Shown in pieces: positions 17,323-25,527 of a stretch of 64,000 bases of DNA. The notes under the pieces were generated by a model. That model saw nothing but the letters and a program-made list of their open reading frames with translations, was not told the DNA's origin and made no database searches. This stretch comes from Streptomyces sp. CNH099 (GTDB lineage Bacteria > Actinomycetota > Actinomycetes > Streptomycetales > Streptomycetaceae): NCBI GenBank assembly GCA_000514715.1, contig AZWL01000001.1:930186-994185 (forward strand). Direction: 5' to 3'. Position numbers and translations under genes: made by a program. Every line of letters begins with the position of its first letter. Position 1 is the stretch's first letter.

Positions 17323-17539
17323 ACGGATATCCGGGTGACCGGCGCCCGAAGGCAGAGCGGGCGCCGGCTGTCCCCGCGGGCCCCCGGCTCGCGCACCCGG
17401 CCGCGCCTCGTCACGGGCGCCCCGGCGCCACCGCGCCGTACCCCGCACACCGGCACCACCGCCGGAGCCGAACCGCACCCGCAGCTCTCCCCCGACGTCC
17501 CTCAAGCGTCCCCCGAAACGCTTCGCCGGAGGCAGCACC

Positions 17540-18955
17540 ATGAACGAGACGCACGAGATACTCGCCGCGATCCAGGCACCCGACAGCACCGCCGCCGACT
17601 TCGCCGCCCTGCCCCTGCCCGGTTCCTACCGGGCCGTGACGGTGCACAAGGACGAGACCCGGATGTTCGACGACCTCCCCACCCGCGAGAAGGACCCGCG
17701 CAGGTCGCTGCACCTGGACGAGGTGCCGGTGCCGGAACTCGGCCCCGGCGAGGCCCTGGTGGCGGTCATGGCCAGCTCCGTGAACTACAACTCGGTGTGG
17801 ACGTCCCTCTTCGAGCCGCTGCCCACCTTCGCCTTCCTGGAGCGCTACGGCCGCCTCTCCCCGCTCGCCGGGCGCCACGACCTGCCGTACCACGTCATCG
17901 GCTCCGACCTCGCCGGCGTCGTGCTGCGCACCGGCCCGGGGGTCGTCGCCTGGCGGCCGGGCGACGAGGTGGTCGCGCACTGCCTGTCGGTGGAACTGGA
18001 GAGCGCCGACGGCCACGACGACACGATGCTCGACCCCGAGCAGCGCATCTGGGGCTTCGAGACCAACTTCGGCGGCCTGGCGGAGATCGCGCTGGTGAAG
18101 TCCAACCAGCTGATGCCCAAGCCGGCCCACCTGTCCTGGGAGGAGGCCGCGGCCCCGGGCCTGGTCAACTCCACCGCGTACCGCCAGCTCGTCTCCCGCA
18201 ACGGCGCCGGCATGAAGCAGGGCGACAACGTGCTCATCTGGGGCGCGAGCGGCGGGCTCGGCTCGTACGCCACGCAGTTCGCGCTCGCCGGCGGCGCCAC
18301 CCCCGTCTGCGTGGTCTCCAGCCCGGAGAAGGCGGAGATCTGCCGCCGGATGGGCGCCGAGGCGATCATCGACCGCCGCGGCGAGGACTACCGCTTCTGG
18401 CGCGACGAGCACGAGCAGGACCCCCGGGAGTGGAAGCGCTTCGGCGCGCGCATCCGCGAGCTGACCGGCGGCGAGGACGTCGACATCGTCTTCGAGCACC
18501 CCGGCCGGGAGACCTTCGGCGCTTCGGTCTACGTCACCCGCAAGGGCGGCACCATCGTCACCTGCGCCTCCACCTCCGGCTTCGTGCACGAGTACGACAA
18601 CCGCTACCTGTGGATGTCGCTCAAGCGGATCATCGGCTCGCACTTCGCCAACTACCGCGAGGCGTGGGAGGCCAACCGCCTCGTCGACAAGGGCAGGATC
18701 CACCCCACCCTGTCGCGGACCTACCCGCTCGACCAGACCGGCCAGGCGGCGTACGACGTGCACCGGAACCTGCACCAGGGCAAGGTCGGCGTGCTCTGCC
18801 TCGCCCCCGCCGAGGGGCTGGGCGTACGCGACGAGGAGAAGCGCGCCGCGCACCTCGACGCGATCCAGCTGTTCCGCACCGCCGAGGCACCCGGGCCGCG
18901 GGCCGGCCGCGGGAGCGCGCCGGCGCGGGCCGTCGAACACGCCGGGAACGTCTGA
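17540..18955 (+). CDS. ccrA: crotonyl-CoA carboxylase/reductase
   Basis: A 471-residue NADPH-dependent medium-chain reductase that converts crotonyl-CoA plus CO2 to ethylmalonyl-CoA, the key step of the ethylmalonyl-CoA pathway and a source of polyketide extender units. Supporting features are VMASSVNYNSVWTSLFEPLP, HVIGSDLAGVVLRTGPGV, and the nucleotide loop IWGASGGLGSYATQFALAGG. EHPGRETFGASVYVTRKGGT and the typical length also agree. GGAGGCAGC precedes ATG 17540. The stop overlaps the next gene's start (TGATG), so ccr leads the operon ccr-ecm-mcl-mch-mcd. Confidence 0.95.
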   Translation: MNETHEILAAIQAPDSTAADFAALPLPGSYRAVTVHKDETRMFDDLPTREKDPRRSLHLDEVPVPELGPGEALVAVMASSVNYNSVWTSLFEPLPTFAFLERYGRLSPLAGRHDLPYHVIGSDLAGVVLRTGPGVVAWRPGDEVVAHCLSVELESADGHDDTMLDPEQRIWGFETNFGGLAEIALVKSNQLMPKPAHLSWEEAAAPGLVNSTAYRQLVSRNGAGMKQGDNVLIWGASGGLGSYATQFALAGGATPVCVVSSPEKAEICRRMGAEAIIDRRGEDYRFWRDEHEQDPREWKRFGARIRELTGGEDVDIVFEHPGRETFGASVYVTRKGGTIVTCASTSGFVHEYDNRYLWMSLKRIIGSHFANYREAWEANRLVDKGRIHPTLSRTYPLDQTGQAAYDVHRNLHQGKVGVLCLAPAEGLGVRDEEKRAAHLDAIQLFRTAEAPGPRAGRGSAPARAVEHAGNV

Positions 18956-21018
18956 TGGCGGACCGCGACCGACCCTGGCTGATGCGCACCTACGCCGGCC
19001 ACTCGACCGCCGAGGCGTCCAACGAGCTGTACCGGCGGAACCTGGCCAAGGGCCAGACGGGCCTGTCCGTCGCCTTCGACCTGCCCACCCAGACCGGCTA
19101 CGACCCCGACCACGTGCTCGCCCGCGGCGAGGTCGGCCGCGTCGGCGTGCCCGTCGCACACCTGGGCGACATGCGCCGCCTCTTCGCGGGCATCCCGCTC
19201 ACCCGGACGAACACCTCCATGACCATCAACGCCACCGCGATGTGGCTGCTGGCGCTCTACCAGGTGGTCGCCGAGGAACAGGGCCTGGACGAGGCGGGCG
19301 TCGCCGAGCTGGCGGGCACCACGCAGAACGACATCGTCAAGGAGTACCTCTCCCGCGGCACCTACGTCTTCCCGCCCGGGCCCTCGCTGCGGCTGACGAC
19401 CGACACCATCGCCTACACCGTCGGCCGGATGCCGAAGTGGAACCCGATCAACATCTGCAGCTACCACCTGCAGGAGGCGGGCGCCACGCCGGTGCAGGAG
19501 ATCGCGTACGCCATGTCGACCGCGACCGCCGTCCTGGACGCGGTCCGCGACTCCGGCCAGGTGCCGCCGGAGAGGCTGGGCGACGTCGTCGCCCGCATCT
19601 CCTTCTTCGTCAACGCCGGGGTCCGCTTCGTCGAGGAGATGTGCAAGATGCGGGCGTTCACCCGCATCTGGGACACCGTCACGCGCGAGCGCTACGGCAT
19701 CGAGGACCCCCGGCAGCGCCGCTTCCGCTACGGCGTGCAGGTCAACTCCCTCGGCCTGACCGAGGCGCAGCCGGAGAACAACGTCCAGCGCATCGTGCTG
19801 GAGATGCTGGCCGTGACGCTGTCGAAGGACGCCCGCGCCCGCGCGGTGCAGCTGCCCGCCTGGAACGAGGCGCTCGGCCTGCCGCGCCCGTGGGACCAGC
19901 AGTGGAGCCTGCGCATCCAGCAGGTGCTGGCGTACGAGAGCGACCTGCTGGAGTACCCCGACCTCTTCGACGGCAGCCGTGTGGTGGAGGCCCGGGTGGC
20001 CGGCCTGGTCGAGAGCGCGACCGCCGAGATGGCGCGCATCGAGCGGCTGGGCGGGGTCGTGGCGGCGGTGGAGTCCGGCTACCTGAAGTCCCAGCTGGTC
20101 GCCTCGCACGCCGAGCGGCGCGCGCGTATCGAGTCGGGCGAGGAGAAGATCGTCGGCGTCAACTGCCATACGGAGACCGAGCCCAGCCCGCTCACCGCCG
20201 ACCTGGACGCCGCGATCATGACCGTCGACGCGGACGTGGAGGCGCGCGTCGTCTCCCGAACGCACGAGTGGCGGCTCGCCCGCGACGAGCCGCGCGCGCA
20301 GCGGGCGCTGGCGGCGCTGAAGTCCGCCGCCGCCGGTACGGACAACCTCATGCCCGCGTCGCTGGAGTGCGCCCGCGCCGGCGTCACCACCGGCGAGTGG
20401 GCCTGGGCGCTGCGCGACGTCTTCGGCGAGTTCCGCGCCCCCACGGGCGTGGGCGGCGCGCCGGTCGCCGTCGCCGCGGCCCCCCACGGTGCGGCCGGCG
20501 CGGACGGCCCGGACGGCCCGGACGGCGAGGCCGCCGCCGCGCTCACCGCCGTACGGGACCGGGCCGCGCGCACCGCCGCGGAGCTGGGCACCGGCCGGCT
20601 GCGGCTGCTCGTCGGCAAGCCGGGCCTCGACGGGCACAGCAACGGCGCCGAGCAGATCGCGGTGCGCGCCCGGGACGCCGGCTTCGAAGTCGTCTACCAG
20701 GGCATCCGGCTGACGCCCGAGCAGATCGCCACGGCCGCGGTCGCCGAGGACGTGCACTGCGTCGGGCTGTCCGTCCTCTCCGGCGCACACGCCGAACTGG
20801 TCCCCGACGTCCTGGACCTGCTGCGCCGCGCGGGCGCCGGTGACCTGCCCGTCGTCGTCGGCGGCATCATCCCGGCCGCCGACGCCGAGGCGCTGCGCGC
20901 GGCGGGCGTCGCCGCCGTGTTCACCCCGAAGGACTTCGGAATCACCCGGATCATCGGCCGTATCGTCGACGAGATCCGGCTCGCGAACAAGCTCGGCCCG
21001 AAGGAGGCCCCCGCATGA
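18955..21018 (+). CDS. meaA: ethylmalonyl-CoA mutase (MeaA/Ecm)
   Basis: A 687-residue coenzyme-B12-dependent mutase, converting ethylmalonyl-CoA to methylsuccinyl-CoA. The N-terminal barrel opens with PWLMRTYAGHSTAEASNELY and contains LSVAFDLPTQTGYDPDH, the acyl-CoA mutase substrate signature. The C-terminal B12 domain (about 535-680) has KPGLDGHSNGAEQIAVRARD with the DxHxxG cobalt-ligand motif, then GLSVLSGAH and VVVGGIIPAADAEAL. Paralogous methylmalonyl-CoA mutases share these motifs, but the operon position between ccr and mcl argues for Ecm. It overlaps ccr by one base and the downstream mcl by four. Confidence 0.93.
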   Translation: MADRDRPWLMRTYAGHSTAEASNELYRRNLAKGQTGLSVAFDLPTQTGYDPDHVLARGEVGRVGVPVAHLGDMRRLFAGIPLTRTNTSMTINATAMWLLALYQVVAEEQGLDEAGVAELAGTTQNDIVKEYLSRGTYVFPPGPSLRLTTDTIAYTVGRMPKWNPINICSYHLQEAGATPVQEIAYAMSTATAVLDAVRDSGQVPPERLGDVVARISFFVNAGVRFVEEMCKMRAFTRIWDTVTRERYGIEDPRQRRFRYGVQVNSLGLTEAQPENNVQRIVLEMLAVTLSKDARARAVQLPAWNEALGLPRPWDQQWSLRIQQVLAYESDLLEYPDLFDGSRVVEARVAGLVESATAEMARIERLGGVVAAVESGYLKSQLVASHAERRARIESGEEKIVGVNCHTETEPSPLTADLDAAIMTVDADVEARVVSRTHEWRLARDEPRAQRALAALKSAAAGTDNLMPASLECARAGVTTGEWAWALRDVFGEFRAPTGVGGAPVAVAAAPHGAAGADGPDGPDGEAAAALTAVRDRAARTAAELGTGRLRLLVGKPGLDGHSNGAEQIAVRARDAGFEVVYQGIRLTPEQIATAAVAEDVHCVGLSVLSGAHAELVPDVLDLLRRAGAGDLPVVVGGIIPAADAEALRAAGVAAVFTPKDFGITRIIGRIVDEIRLANKLGPKEAPA

Positions 21019-21989
21019 ACCCCGCCCCCGAACAGCCCGACCGCCTGCGGCCGCGGCGTTCCTGCCTCGCCGTCCCGGGATCCAACCCTCGGTTCCTGGA
21101 GAAGGCGCAGGGGCTGCCGGCCGACCAGGTCTTCCTGGACCTGGAGGACGCCTGTGCGCCGCTGGCGAAGCCGGACGCGCGGCACACCGTCGTGAAGTTC
21201 CTCAACGAGGGCGACTGGAGCGGCAAGACCCGGGTGGTGCGGGTCAACGACTGGACGACGCACTGGACGTACCGCGACGTCATCACGGTCGTCGAGGGCG
21301 CGGGGCCGAACCTGGACTGCCTCATGCTGCCGAAGGTCCAGGACGCCGAGCAGGTCAGGGCCCTCGACCTGCTGCTCACCCAGATCGAGAAGACCATGGG
21401 CCTCGCGGTGGGCCGCATCGGCATCGAGGCGCAGATCGAGAACGCCAGGGGGCTGGTGAACGTCGACGCCATCGCCGCCGCCTCGCCGCGGCTGGAGACG
21501 ATCGTCTTCGGGCCCGCCGACCTCATGGCGTCGATCAACATGAAGTCCCTGGTCGTCGGCGAGCAGCCGCCCGGCTACCCGGCCGACGCCTACCACTACA
21601 TCCTCATGCGGATCCTCATGGCCGCCCGCAGCCACGACCTGCAGGCCATCGACGGCCCGTACCTGCAGATCCGCAACGTCGACGGCTTCCGCGAGGTCGC
21701 CGGCCGCGCCGCGGCCCTCGGCTTCGACGGCAAGTGGGTGCTGCACCCGGGGCAGGTGGAGGCCGCCAACGAGGTCTTCTCGCCGTCCCAGGAGGACTAC
21801 GACCACGCCGAGCTGATCCTCGACGCGTACGAGTACTTCACCTCCGAGGAGGGCGGCCGGAAGGGCTCGGCGATGCTCGGCGACGAGATGATCGACGAGG
21901 CGAGCCGCAAGATGGCCCTCGTCGTCTCGGGCAAGGGCCGCGCCGCCGGTCTGACCCGCACCGCCGCCTTCACCCCGCCGGAGGGCTGA
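21015..21989 (+). CDS. L-malyl-CoA/beta-methylmalyl-CoA lyase (HpcH/HpaI family)
   Basis: A 324-residue TIM-barrel C-C lyase of the citrate-lyase beta/HpcH family. Supporting motifs are RSCLAVPGSNPRFLEKAQGL, DQVFLDLEDACAPLAKPDAR, RVVRVNDWTT, CLMLPKVQDAEQV and the acid-bearing RIGIEAQIENARGLVNVDAI. In the ethylmalonyl-CoA pathway this enzyme splits beta-methylmalyl-CoA into glyoxylate and propionyl-CoA. ATG overlaps the mutase stop by four bases. Homologues in other contexts are citramalyl-CoA lyases, so the role rests partly on the operon. Confidence 0.9.
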   Translation: MNPAPEQPDRLRPRRSCLAVPGSNPRFLEKAQGLPADQVFLDLEDACAPLAKPDARHTVVKFLNEGDWSGKTRVVRVNDWTTHWTYRDVITVVEGAGPNLDCLMLPKVQDAEQVRALDLLLTQIEKTMGLAVGRIGIEAQIENARGLVNVDAIAAASPRLETIVFGPADLMASINMKSLVVGEQPPGYPADAYHYILMRILMAARSHDLQAIDGPYLQIRNVDGFREVAGRAAALGFDGKWVLHPGQVEAANEVFSPSQEDYDHAELILDAYEYFTSEEGGRKGSAMLGDEMIDEASRKMALVVSGKGRAAGLTRTAAFTPPEG

Positions 21990-21990
21990 C

Positions 21991-22536
21991 ATGCAGTTCG
22001 GACGCATCTACGAGGAGTTCGAGCCGGGCGCGGTGTACAGGCACTGGCCGGGCAAGACCGTCACCGAGTACGACAACCACCTGTTCTGCCTGCTGACCAT
22101 GAACCACCACCCGCTGCACCTGGACGCGCACTACGCCGGCGAGGCCACCGGCTTCGGCCGCAACGTCGTCGTCGGCAACTACGTGTACTCGCTGCTGCTC
22201 GGCATGTCCGTGCCGGACGTGTCCGGCAAGGCGATCGCCAACCTGGAGGTGGAGTCGCTGAAGCACGTGGCGCCCACCTTCCACGGCGACACGGTCTACG
22301 GCGAGACGACCGTCCTGGACAAGTGGCCGTCGACGTCGAAGGACGACCGCGGCATCGTGTCCGTCGAGACCCGCGGCCACAAGCAGGACGGCACCCTGGT
22401 ATGCGTCTTCCGGCGCAGGGTGCTGGTCCCCACGGCGGCGTACGTGCGGGAGCCCACGGGGGCACCGCCCGGCCGCCGGGCCGGGGGAGAGCAGCCCGGC
22501 CGCCCGGAGCCGGCCGAGCGCGGCGGGGCGGCGTGA
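21991..22536 (+). CDS. MaoC-type hydratase (mesaconyl-CoA hydratase role)
   Basis: A 181-residue single hotdog-fold hydratase. YEEFEPGAVYRHWPGKTVTE, NHHPLHLDAHYAGEATGFGR and VVGNYVYSLLLGMSVPDVSG match the MaoC/(R)-hydratase-2 fold. The catalytic Asp/His pair is expected in the NHHPLHLD segment. In the operon it would hydrate mesaconyl-CoA to beta-methylmalyl-CoA. It is shorter than proteobacterial Mch but similar to the actinobacterial operon proteins. The C-terminal 30 residues are Gly/Pro-rich and unconserved. It begins one base after mcl ends and shares one base with the mcd start. Confidence 0.87.
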   Translation: MQFGRIYEEFEPGAVYRHWPGKTVTEYDNHLFCLLTMNHHPLHLDAHYAGEATGFGRNVVVGNYVYSLLLGMSVPDVSGKAIANLEVESLKHVAPTFHGDTVYGETTVLDKWPSTSKDDRGIVSVETRGHKQDGTLVCVFRRRVLVPTAAYVREPTGAPPGRRAGGEQPGRPEPAERGGAA

Positions 22537-23753
22537 TGGGGCGGCTGGCGCAGACGGAGGGGCTGACGGACGTCCAGCGCGAGATCGTCGCCACGGTCCG
22601 CGGCTTCGTCGACAAGGAGATCCTGCCGGTCGCCACCGAGCTGGAGCACCGGGACGAGTATCCCGCGCAGATCGTCGAGGGCCTGAAGGACCTGGGTGTT
22701 TTCGGCCTGATGATCCCCGAGGAGTACGGCGGTCTCGGCGAGTCGCTGCTCACGTACGCGCTGTGCGCGGAGGAGATCGCCCGCGGCTGGATGAGCGTGT
22801 CGGGGATCATCAACACGCACTTCATCGTGGCGTACCTGATCAAGCAGCACGGCACACCCGAGCAGCGGGAGCACTTCCTGCCCCGGATGGCCGCCGGCGA
22901 GGTGCGCGGCGCGTTCTCGATGTCGGAGCCCGGGCTCGGCTCGGATGTGGCGGCGATCACCTCCAGGGGCGTACGGGACGGTGAGAGCGGCGACTACCTG
23001 CTCACCGGGCAGAAGATGTGGCTCACCAACGGCGGCACGTCGACGCTGGTGGCCGTCCTCTGCCGGACGGACGAGGGGCTGCCGGCGGACGCGCCGGCGC
23101 ACCGGTCGATGACGACGTTCCTGGTGGAGAAGGAGCCCGGGTTCGGCGCGGTGAAGCCGGGGCTGACCATCCCCGGCAAGATCGACAAGATGGGCTACAA
23201 GGGCGTCGACACCACCGAGCTGATCATGACGGGGCTGCGGGTCCCGGCCGACCGGGTGCTCGGCGGCCCCGGCGGGGCCGGCCGGGGCTTCTACCAGATG
23301 ATGGACGGGGTCGAGGTCGGCCGCGTGAACGTCGCCGCGCGCGGCTGCGGCGTCGCGCAGCGCGCCTTCGAGCTGGGCGTCGACTACGCCCAGCAGCGGC
23401 AGACGTTCGGCCGGCCGATCGCCCGGCATCAGGCGATCCAGTTCAAACTGGCCGAGATGGCTACCAAGGTCGAGGCCGCCCATGCGATGATGGTGCGAGC
23501 GGCACGCAAAAAGGACACCGGAGAACGTAACGACCTAGAGGCGGGGATGGCCAAATATCTCGCTTCGGAGTACTGCAAGGAAGTCGTGGAAGACGCGTTC
23601 CGCATCCACGGCGGATACGGCTTCTCCAAGGAGTACGAGATCGAGCGTCTCTACCGGGAGGCGCCGATGCTTCTCATTGGCGAAGGAACCGCCGAGATCC
23701 AGAAAATGATCATTGGGCGGCGACTGCTGGAGGAGTACGGGTCCCAGGGCTGA
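22536..23753 (+). CDS. acyl-CoA dehydrogenase (methylsuccinyl-CoA dehydrogenase role)
   Basis: A 405-residue FAD flavoenzyme. Supporting features are GLMIPEEYGGLGESLLTYAL, the FAD-binding AFSMSEPGLGSDVAAITSRG and MWLTNGG, the RQTFGRPIARHQAIQFKLAE helix, and the C-terminal EYCKEVVEDAFRIHGGYGFS. In this operon it would oxidise methylsuccinyl-CoA to mesaconyl-CoA. ATG 22536 overlaps the MaoC stop. Codon use changes sharply after about 23440: AAA, CTA, CGT, ATT and GAA codons appear where the first 900 bases use almost only G/C-ending codons. The protein itself looks intact. Confidence 0.9.
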   Translation: MGRLAQTEGLTDVQREIVATVRGFVDKEILPVATELEHRDEYPAQIVEGLKDLGVFGLMIPEEYGGLGESLLTYALCAEEIARGWMSVSGIINTHFIVAYLIKQHGTPEQREHFLPRMAAGEVRGAFSMSEPGLGSDVAAITSRGVRDGESGDYLLTGQKMWLTNGGTSTLVAVLCRTDEGLPADAPAHRSMTTFLVEKEPGFGAVKPGLTIPGKIDKMGYKGVDTTELIMTGLRVPADRVLGGPGGAGRGFYQMMDGVEVGRVNVAARGCGVAQRAFELGVDYAQQRQTFGRPIARHQAIQFKLAEMATKVEAAHAMMVRAARKKDTGERNDLEAGMAKYLASEYCKEVVEDAFRIHGGYGFSKEYEIERLYREAPMLLIGEGTAEIQKMIIGRRLLEEYGSQG

Positions 23754-23830
23754 GGGACTGCTTCAGGGGCAGGCGGCAGGGGCGCGTGGCAGCCGGTCGG
23801 GCGCCCCGGCGGACGAAAGCTCGCTTCGGC

Positions 23831-23861
23831 TTGCCGAGTTGCCGGTGCCAACCGATAGCAT
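23831..23861 (+). promoter_or_regulatory. possible psd promoter
   Basis: TTGCCG (23831-23836) and TAGCAT (23856-23861) are 19 bases apart, 58 bases before the psd ATG. The spacing is a little long, so this is a weak call. Confidence 0.3.
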
Positions 23862-23918
23862 CCCCGACAAGCCGCCGTCCCCCATCACCGCGGCCCCCTC
23901 CCGCTACGAAGGTCAAAC

Positions 23919-24572
23919 ATGCCCCACAGCCCAGATACCGTTCCGCGCCGCCGGGTCCGCCTGGCGCGCGGAGCATCGCCGTGGCTCCTGCCGACCTTGG
24001 CCACCGCGGCCGCCGCCGCCGTCCGCGCCCGCCGCACCGGGCGCTGGCCCGACCGGCTGGCCGCCGTGCCCCCCGCCGCGCTGGCGGCGGGCATGCTGTG
24101 GTTCTTCCGCGACCCCGACCGCGAGATCGCCGGCGGCCGGGTCCTCTCCCCCGCCGACGGCGTGGTGCAGAGCATCATGCCGTGGCCCGACGGCCGCACC
24201 CGCGTCGCGATCTTCATGAGCCCGCTGAACGTGCACGTGAACCGGGCTCCGCTGGCCGGCACCGTCAGCTCCGTGGAGCACGTCCCCGGCGGTTACGTCC
24301 CGGCGTTCAACAAGGAGAGCGACACCAACGAACGCGTCGTGTGGCACCTCGACACCGAACTCGGCGACGTCGAGATGGTGCAGATCGCCGGCGCGGTCGC
24401 GCGCCGCATCGTGCCGTACGTGACCCGGGGCACCAAGGTCGAGCAGGGCGAGCGGGTCGGGCTGATCCGCTTCGGCTCCCGCGTCGACGTGTACCTGCCG
24501 GAGGGCGTCGCCGCCGGCGTGGACGTCGGCCAGGCCACCACGGCGGGGGTGACGCGCCTTGACCGTGATTGA
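23919..24572 (+). CDS. psd: phosphatidylserine decarboxylase proenzyme
   Basis: A 217-residue short (Psd type II-like) membrane-associated decarboxylase that makes phosphatidylethanolamine. An N-terminal hydrophobic segment (WLLPTLATAAAAAVRA, then LAAVPPAALAAGMLWFF) precedes RDPDREIAGGRVLSPADGVV, FMSPLNVHVNRAPLAGTV and AFNKESDTNERVVWHLDT. The pyruvoyl-forming site is the Gly-Ser of LIRFGSRVDVYLP. No separate promoter lies between it and pssA, whose start overlaps its end by 14 bases. The pairing with pssA gives the complete PS/PE branch. Confidence 0.93.
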   Translation: MPHSPDTVPRRRVRLARGASPWLLPTLATAAAAAVRARRTGRWPDRLAAVPPAALAAGMLWFFRDPDREIAGGRVLSPADGVVQSIMPWPDGRTRVAIFMSPLNVHVNRAPLAGTVSSVEHVPGGYVPAFNKESDTNERVVWHLDTELGDVEMVQIAGAVARRIVPYVTRGTKVEQGERVGLIRFGSRVDVYLPEGVAAGVDVGQATTAGVTRLDRD

Positions 24573-25404
24573 TCCGGAGACGAAGGCCGGCTGGGTCCCC
24601 GAGGTCGACGAGGACGACGACATGCCGCTGTCCACGCGGCTGTCGATCGCCGACACCCTCACGCTGGCGAACGCCACCTGCGGCTTCCTCGCCGTCTACT
24701 TCACCACCACCGGCGTGCTCGTCCCGCATCTGATGGGCGAGAGCACCGGCGGCATAGCCCGGCAGAGCGCCGCCACCGCCGTGATCCTGATGCTGCTCGC
24801 CTCGGTCTTCGACCTCTTCGACGGCCTGGTCGCGCGGAAGCTGCGCAGCTCGGCGATGGGCGCGGAGCTGGACAACCTCTCCGACCTGATCAGCTTCGGG
24901 CTGGCGCCCGCGTACTTCGTGCTGGTCTACGGCATGGTCGCCGACGACGCGCACCAGCGGGTGTCCACGGTGGCCGCGGTCGCGGTGATGCTGGCGGTGG
25001 TGCTGCGGCTCGCCCGGTTCTCCTGCGTGACGGTGCGTGACGGGGTCTTCCAGGGGATGCCGAGCCCCTTCGGGGCGCTGACGGTGATCTCGGTGGTGCT
25101 GCTGGAGCTGCCGTTCGTGCCGACGCTGCTGGCGATCGTCGGGGTGGCCTGGCTGATGGTGAGCCGGGTGGAGTACCCCAAGCCGCGCGGCCGGCTGGCG
25201 GTGGCCACCCTCGTGTGGATCTTCATCAGCATGACCTGCCTGGGGGCGTGGGCCTTCGACGCGCCGAACGGCCAGCTGCTGCTCCAGACGGGCTGCGCGC
25301 TGCAGATAGTGACCGCCGCGACGATCCCGCTCTTCGCCACCGCCCGCCGGGTCAACACCTTCCGGGTCGGCCGCCGCGAGGCCCGCGCCGCCGCGCAGGG
25401 CTGA
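24559..25404 (+). CDS. pssA: CDP-diacylglycerol-serine O-phosphatidyltransferase
   Basis: A 281-residue integral membrane CDP-alcohol phosphatidyltransferase. The family motif DG-x2-AR-x8-G-x3-D-x3-D is visible in FDGLVARKLRSSAMGAELDN followed by LSD. Hydrophobic segments include FLAVYFTTTGVLVPHL, VAVMLAVVLRLARFSC, and ISVVLLELPFVPTLLAIVGV. It makes phosphatidylserine, the substrate of the Psd encoded just upstream. The start is TTG 24559 (or GTG 24565), overlapping psd, so translation is probably coupled. It ends before a strong bidirectional hairpin. Confidence 0.93.
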   Translation: MTVIDPETKAGWVPEVDEDDDMPLSTRLSIADTLTLANATCGFLAVYFTTTGVLVPHLMGESTGGIARQSAATAVILMLLASVFDLFDGLVARKLRSSAMGAELDNLSDLISFGLAPAYFVLVYGMVADDAHQRVSTVAAVAVMLAVVLRLARFSCVTVRDGVFQGMPSPFGALTVISVVLLELPFVPTLLAIVGVAWLMVSRVEYPKPRGRLAVATLVWIFISMTCLGAWAFDAPNGQLLLQTGCALQIVTAATIPLFATARRVNTFRVGRREARAAAQG

Positions 25405-25460
25405 GCCGCCCGCGCCTACGGGGCCGGGCTCCGGGCCCGTACCGTACGACAACAGACCGC

Positions 25461-25498
25461 GCCGCCGCGCCCGGGGGACCGCCCCCGGGCGCGGCGGC
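25461..25498. terminator. bidirectional terminator between pssA and M4 protease
   Basis: A perfect 17-base stem, GCCGCCGCGCCCGGGGG (25461-25477) with its complement (25482-25498), closes a four-base loop. It lies between two convergent genes and can serve both. Confidence 0.8.
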
Positions 25499-25527
25499 TC
25501 TTCCGGCGGGCCCGCCCCGGATCGGGG

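Noticed and set aside
18947..18960. Possible B12 riboswitch controlling the B12-dependent mutase
   Set aside because: The mutase start overlaps the ccr stop, leaving no untranslated leader. The ccr leader shows no riboswitch core.
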